A stretch of 5,840 nt of DNA from Gemmataceae bacterium (GTDB lineage Bacteria; Planctomycetota; Planctomycetia; Gemmatales; Gemmataceae). The DNA lies in contig JANWVS010000157.1 of the NCBI GenBank assembly GCA_025056835.1, forward strand, positions 1 to 5,840, in the 5' to 3' direction. Shown here piece by piece: positions 5,577-5,840 of the stretch. Numbering within the stretch: the stretch's first letter is position 1; every line of letters starts with the position of its first letter. The position numbers and the translations under genes are program-made. The notes beneath the pieces were generated by a model. That model saw only the letters and a program-made list of their open reading frames with translations. It was not told the DNA's origin and ran no database searches.

Positions 5577-5840
5577 ATGTTGACGCGCGTCTTGGAGCCG
5601 GAAGTCATGGACTCTGCCGCCGAAGCGGAAGATTATGACGCGATGGACCACGCCGCGGTCAATCGTGCTTTCGTGGCCGATTTTTTGAAACATTGGGACC
5701 AAGTGGGTACCGTGCTCGATGTCGGCGGAGGCACGGCGCGAATCCCCATCGAATTGTGCCGACAAATTCCTACGGCCAATGTTCTCGTCATTGATCTTGC
5801 CGGCGCGATGTTGGAGGTGGGCCATCGTCATGTGGAACGA
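5577..5840 (+). CDS. Class I SAM-dependent methyltransferase (partial, N-terminal 88 residues)
   Basis: The visible N-terminus leads into a Rossmann-type methyltransferase fold. Motif I is VLDVGGGTARIPIEL (46-60), the glycine-rich SAM-binding loop. Motif II follows as NVLVIDLAGAML (68-79), with Asp73 as the probable residue holding the SAM ribose. The preceding acidic stretch with YDAMDHAAVNRAFVADFL (20-37) resembles the cap helix before the core in small soluble methyltransferases. The substrate cannot be judged because the rest lies beyond the window. The start is an ATG with a clean AAGGAG (5566-5571) 5 nt upstream. No separate promoter is apparent between the upstream terminator and this start, so expression may depend on read-through or on a promoter located before the hairpin. 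Confidence 0.92.
   Translation, partial: MLTRVLEPEVMDSAAEAEDYDAMDHAAVNRAFVADFLKHWDQVGTVLDVGGGTARIPIELCRQIPTANVLVIDLAGAMLEVGHRHVER

Overview
The window is a GC-rich bacterial chromosomal segment with two oppositely oriented blocks. The best guess for the host is a planctomycete, probably Pirellulales-like. That is an inference from three things: a fused AroD-AroE shikimate enzyme, a prepilin peptidase with a Trp/Pro-rich insert embedded in an amino-acid biosynthesis operon, and the general style of the small conserved-looking proteins. No rRNA, tRNA, CRISPR array or mobile element is visible.

Minus-strand block (1-3633). Four genes are packed head to tail and read from right to left: aroDE (3-dehydroquinate dehydratase fused to shikimate dehydrogenase), aroK (shikimate kinase), an A24 prepilin peptidase, and hisH (glutaminase subunit of imidazole glycerol phosphate synthase, cut by the window edge). 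The gaps are 5 bp, 6 bp and a 4-bp ATGA overlap, so this is almost certainly one translationally coupled operon. AroDE and AroK carry three consecutive shikimate-pathway steps, from 3-dehydroquinate to shikimate 3-phosphate. HisH belongs to histidine synthesis, and the membrane peptidase, which processes pilins or pseudopilins, is the odd one out. A candidate promoter for the operon lies at 3694-3722.

Intergenic 3634-3852. This divergent spacer holds the candidate operon promoter and a 20-bp inverted repeat. No gene is visible in it.

Plus-strand block (3853-5840). It starts with a 303-residue protein that looks like two GNAT acetyltransferase domains in tandem, with only the C-terminal one keeping an acetyl-CoA loop. 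A 293-bp gap follows (4765-5057). It holds a likely terminator, a perfect -35 box with a weak -10, and a strong second hairpin with six T's, all upstream of the next start codon. Next come a 140-residue protein of unknown function with a very strong ribosome binding site, a third and very good terminator hairpin, and, only 14 nt after its T-tract, the start of a class I SAM-dependent methyltransferase that runs off the window.

The most interesting non-coding signal is at 4902-5000, where a promoter-like element is followed directly by an intrinsic terminator. It could be a small RNA or a 5'-leader attenuator. The most interesting protein-level signals are the altered substrate loop in the dehydratase half of AroDE and the degenerate tandem GNAT.
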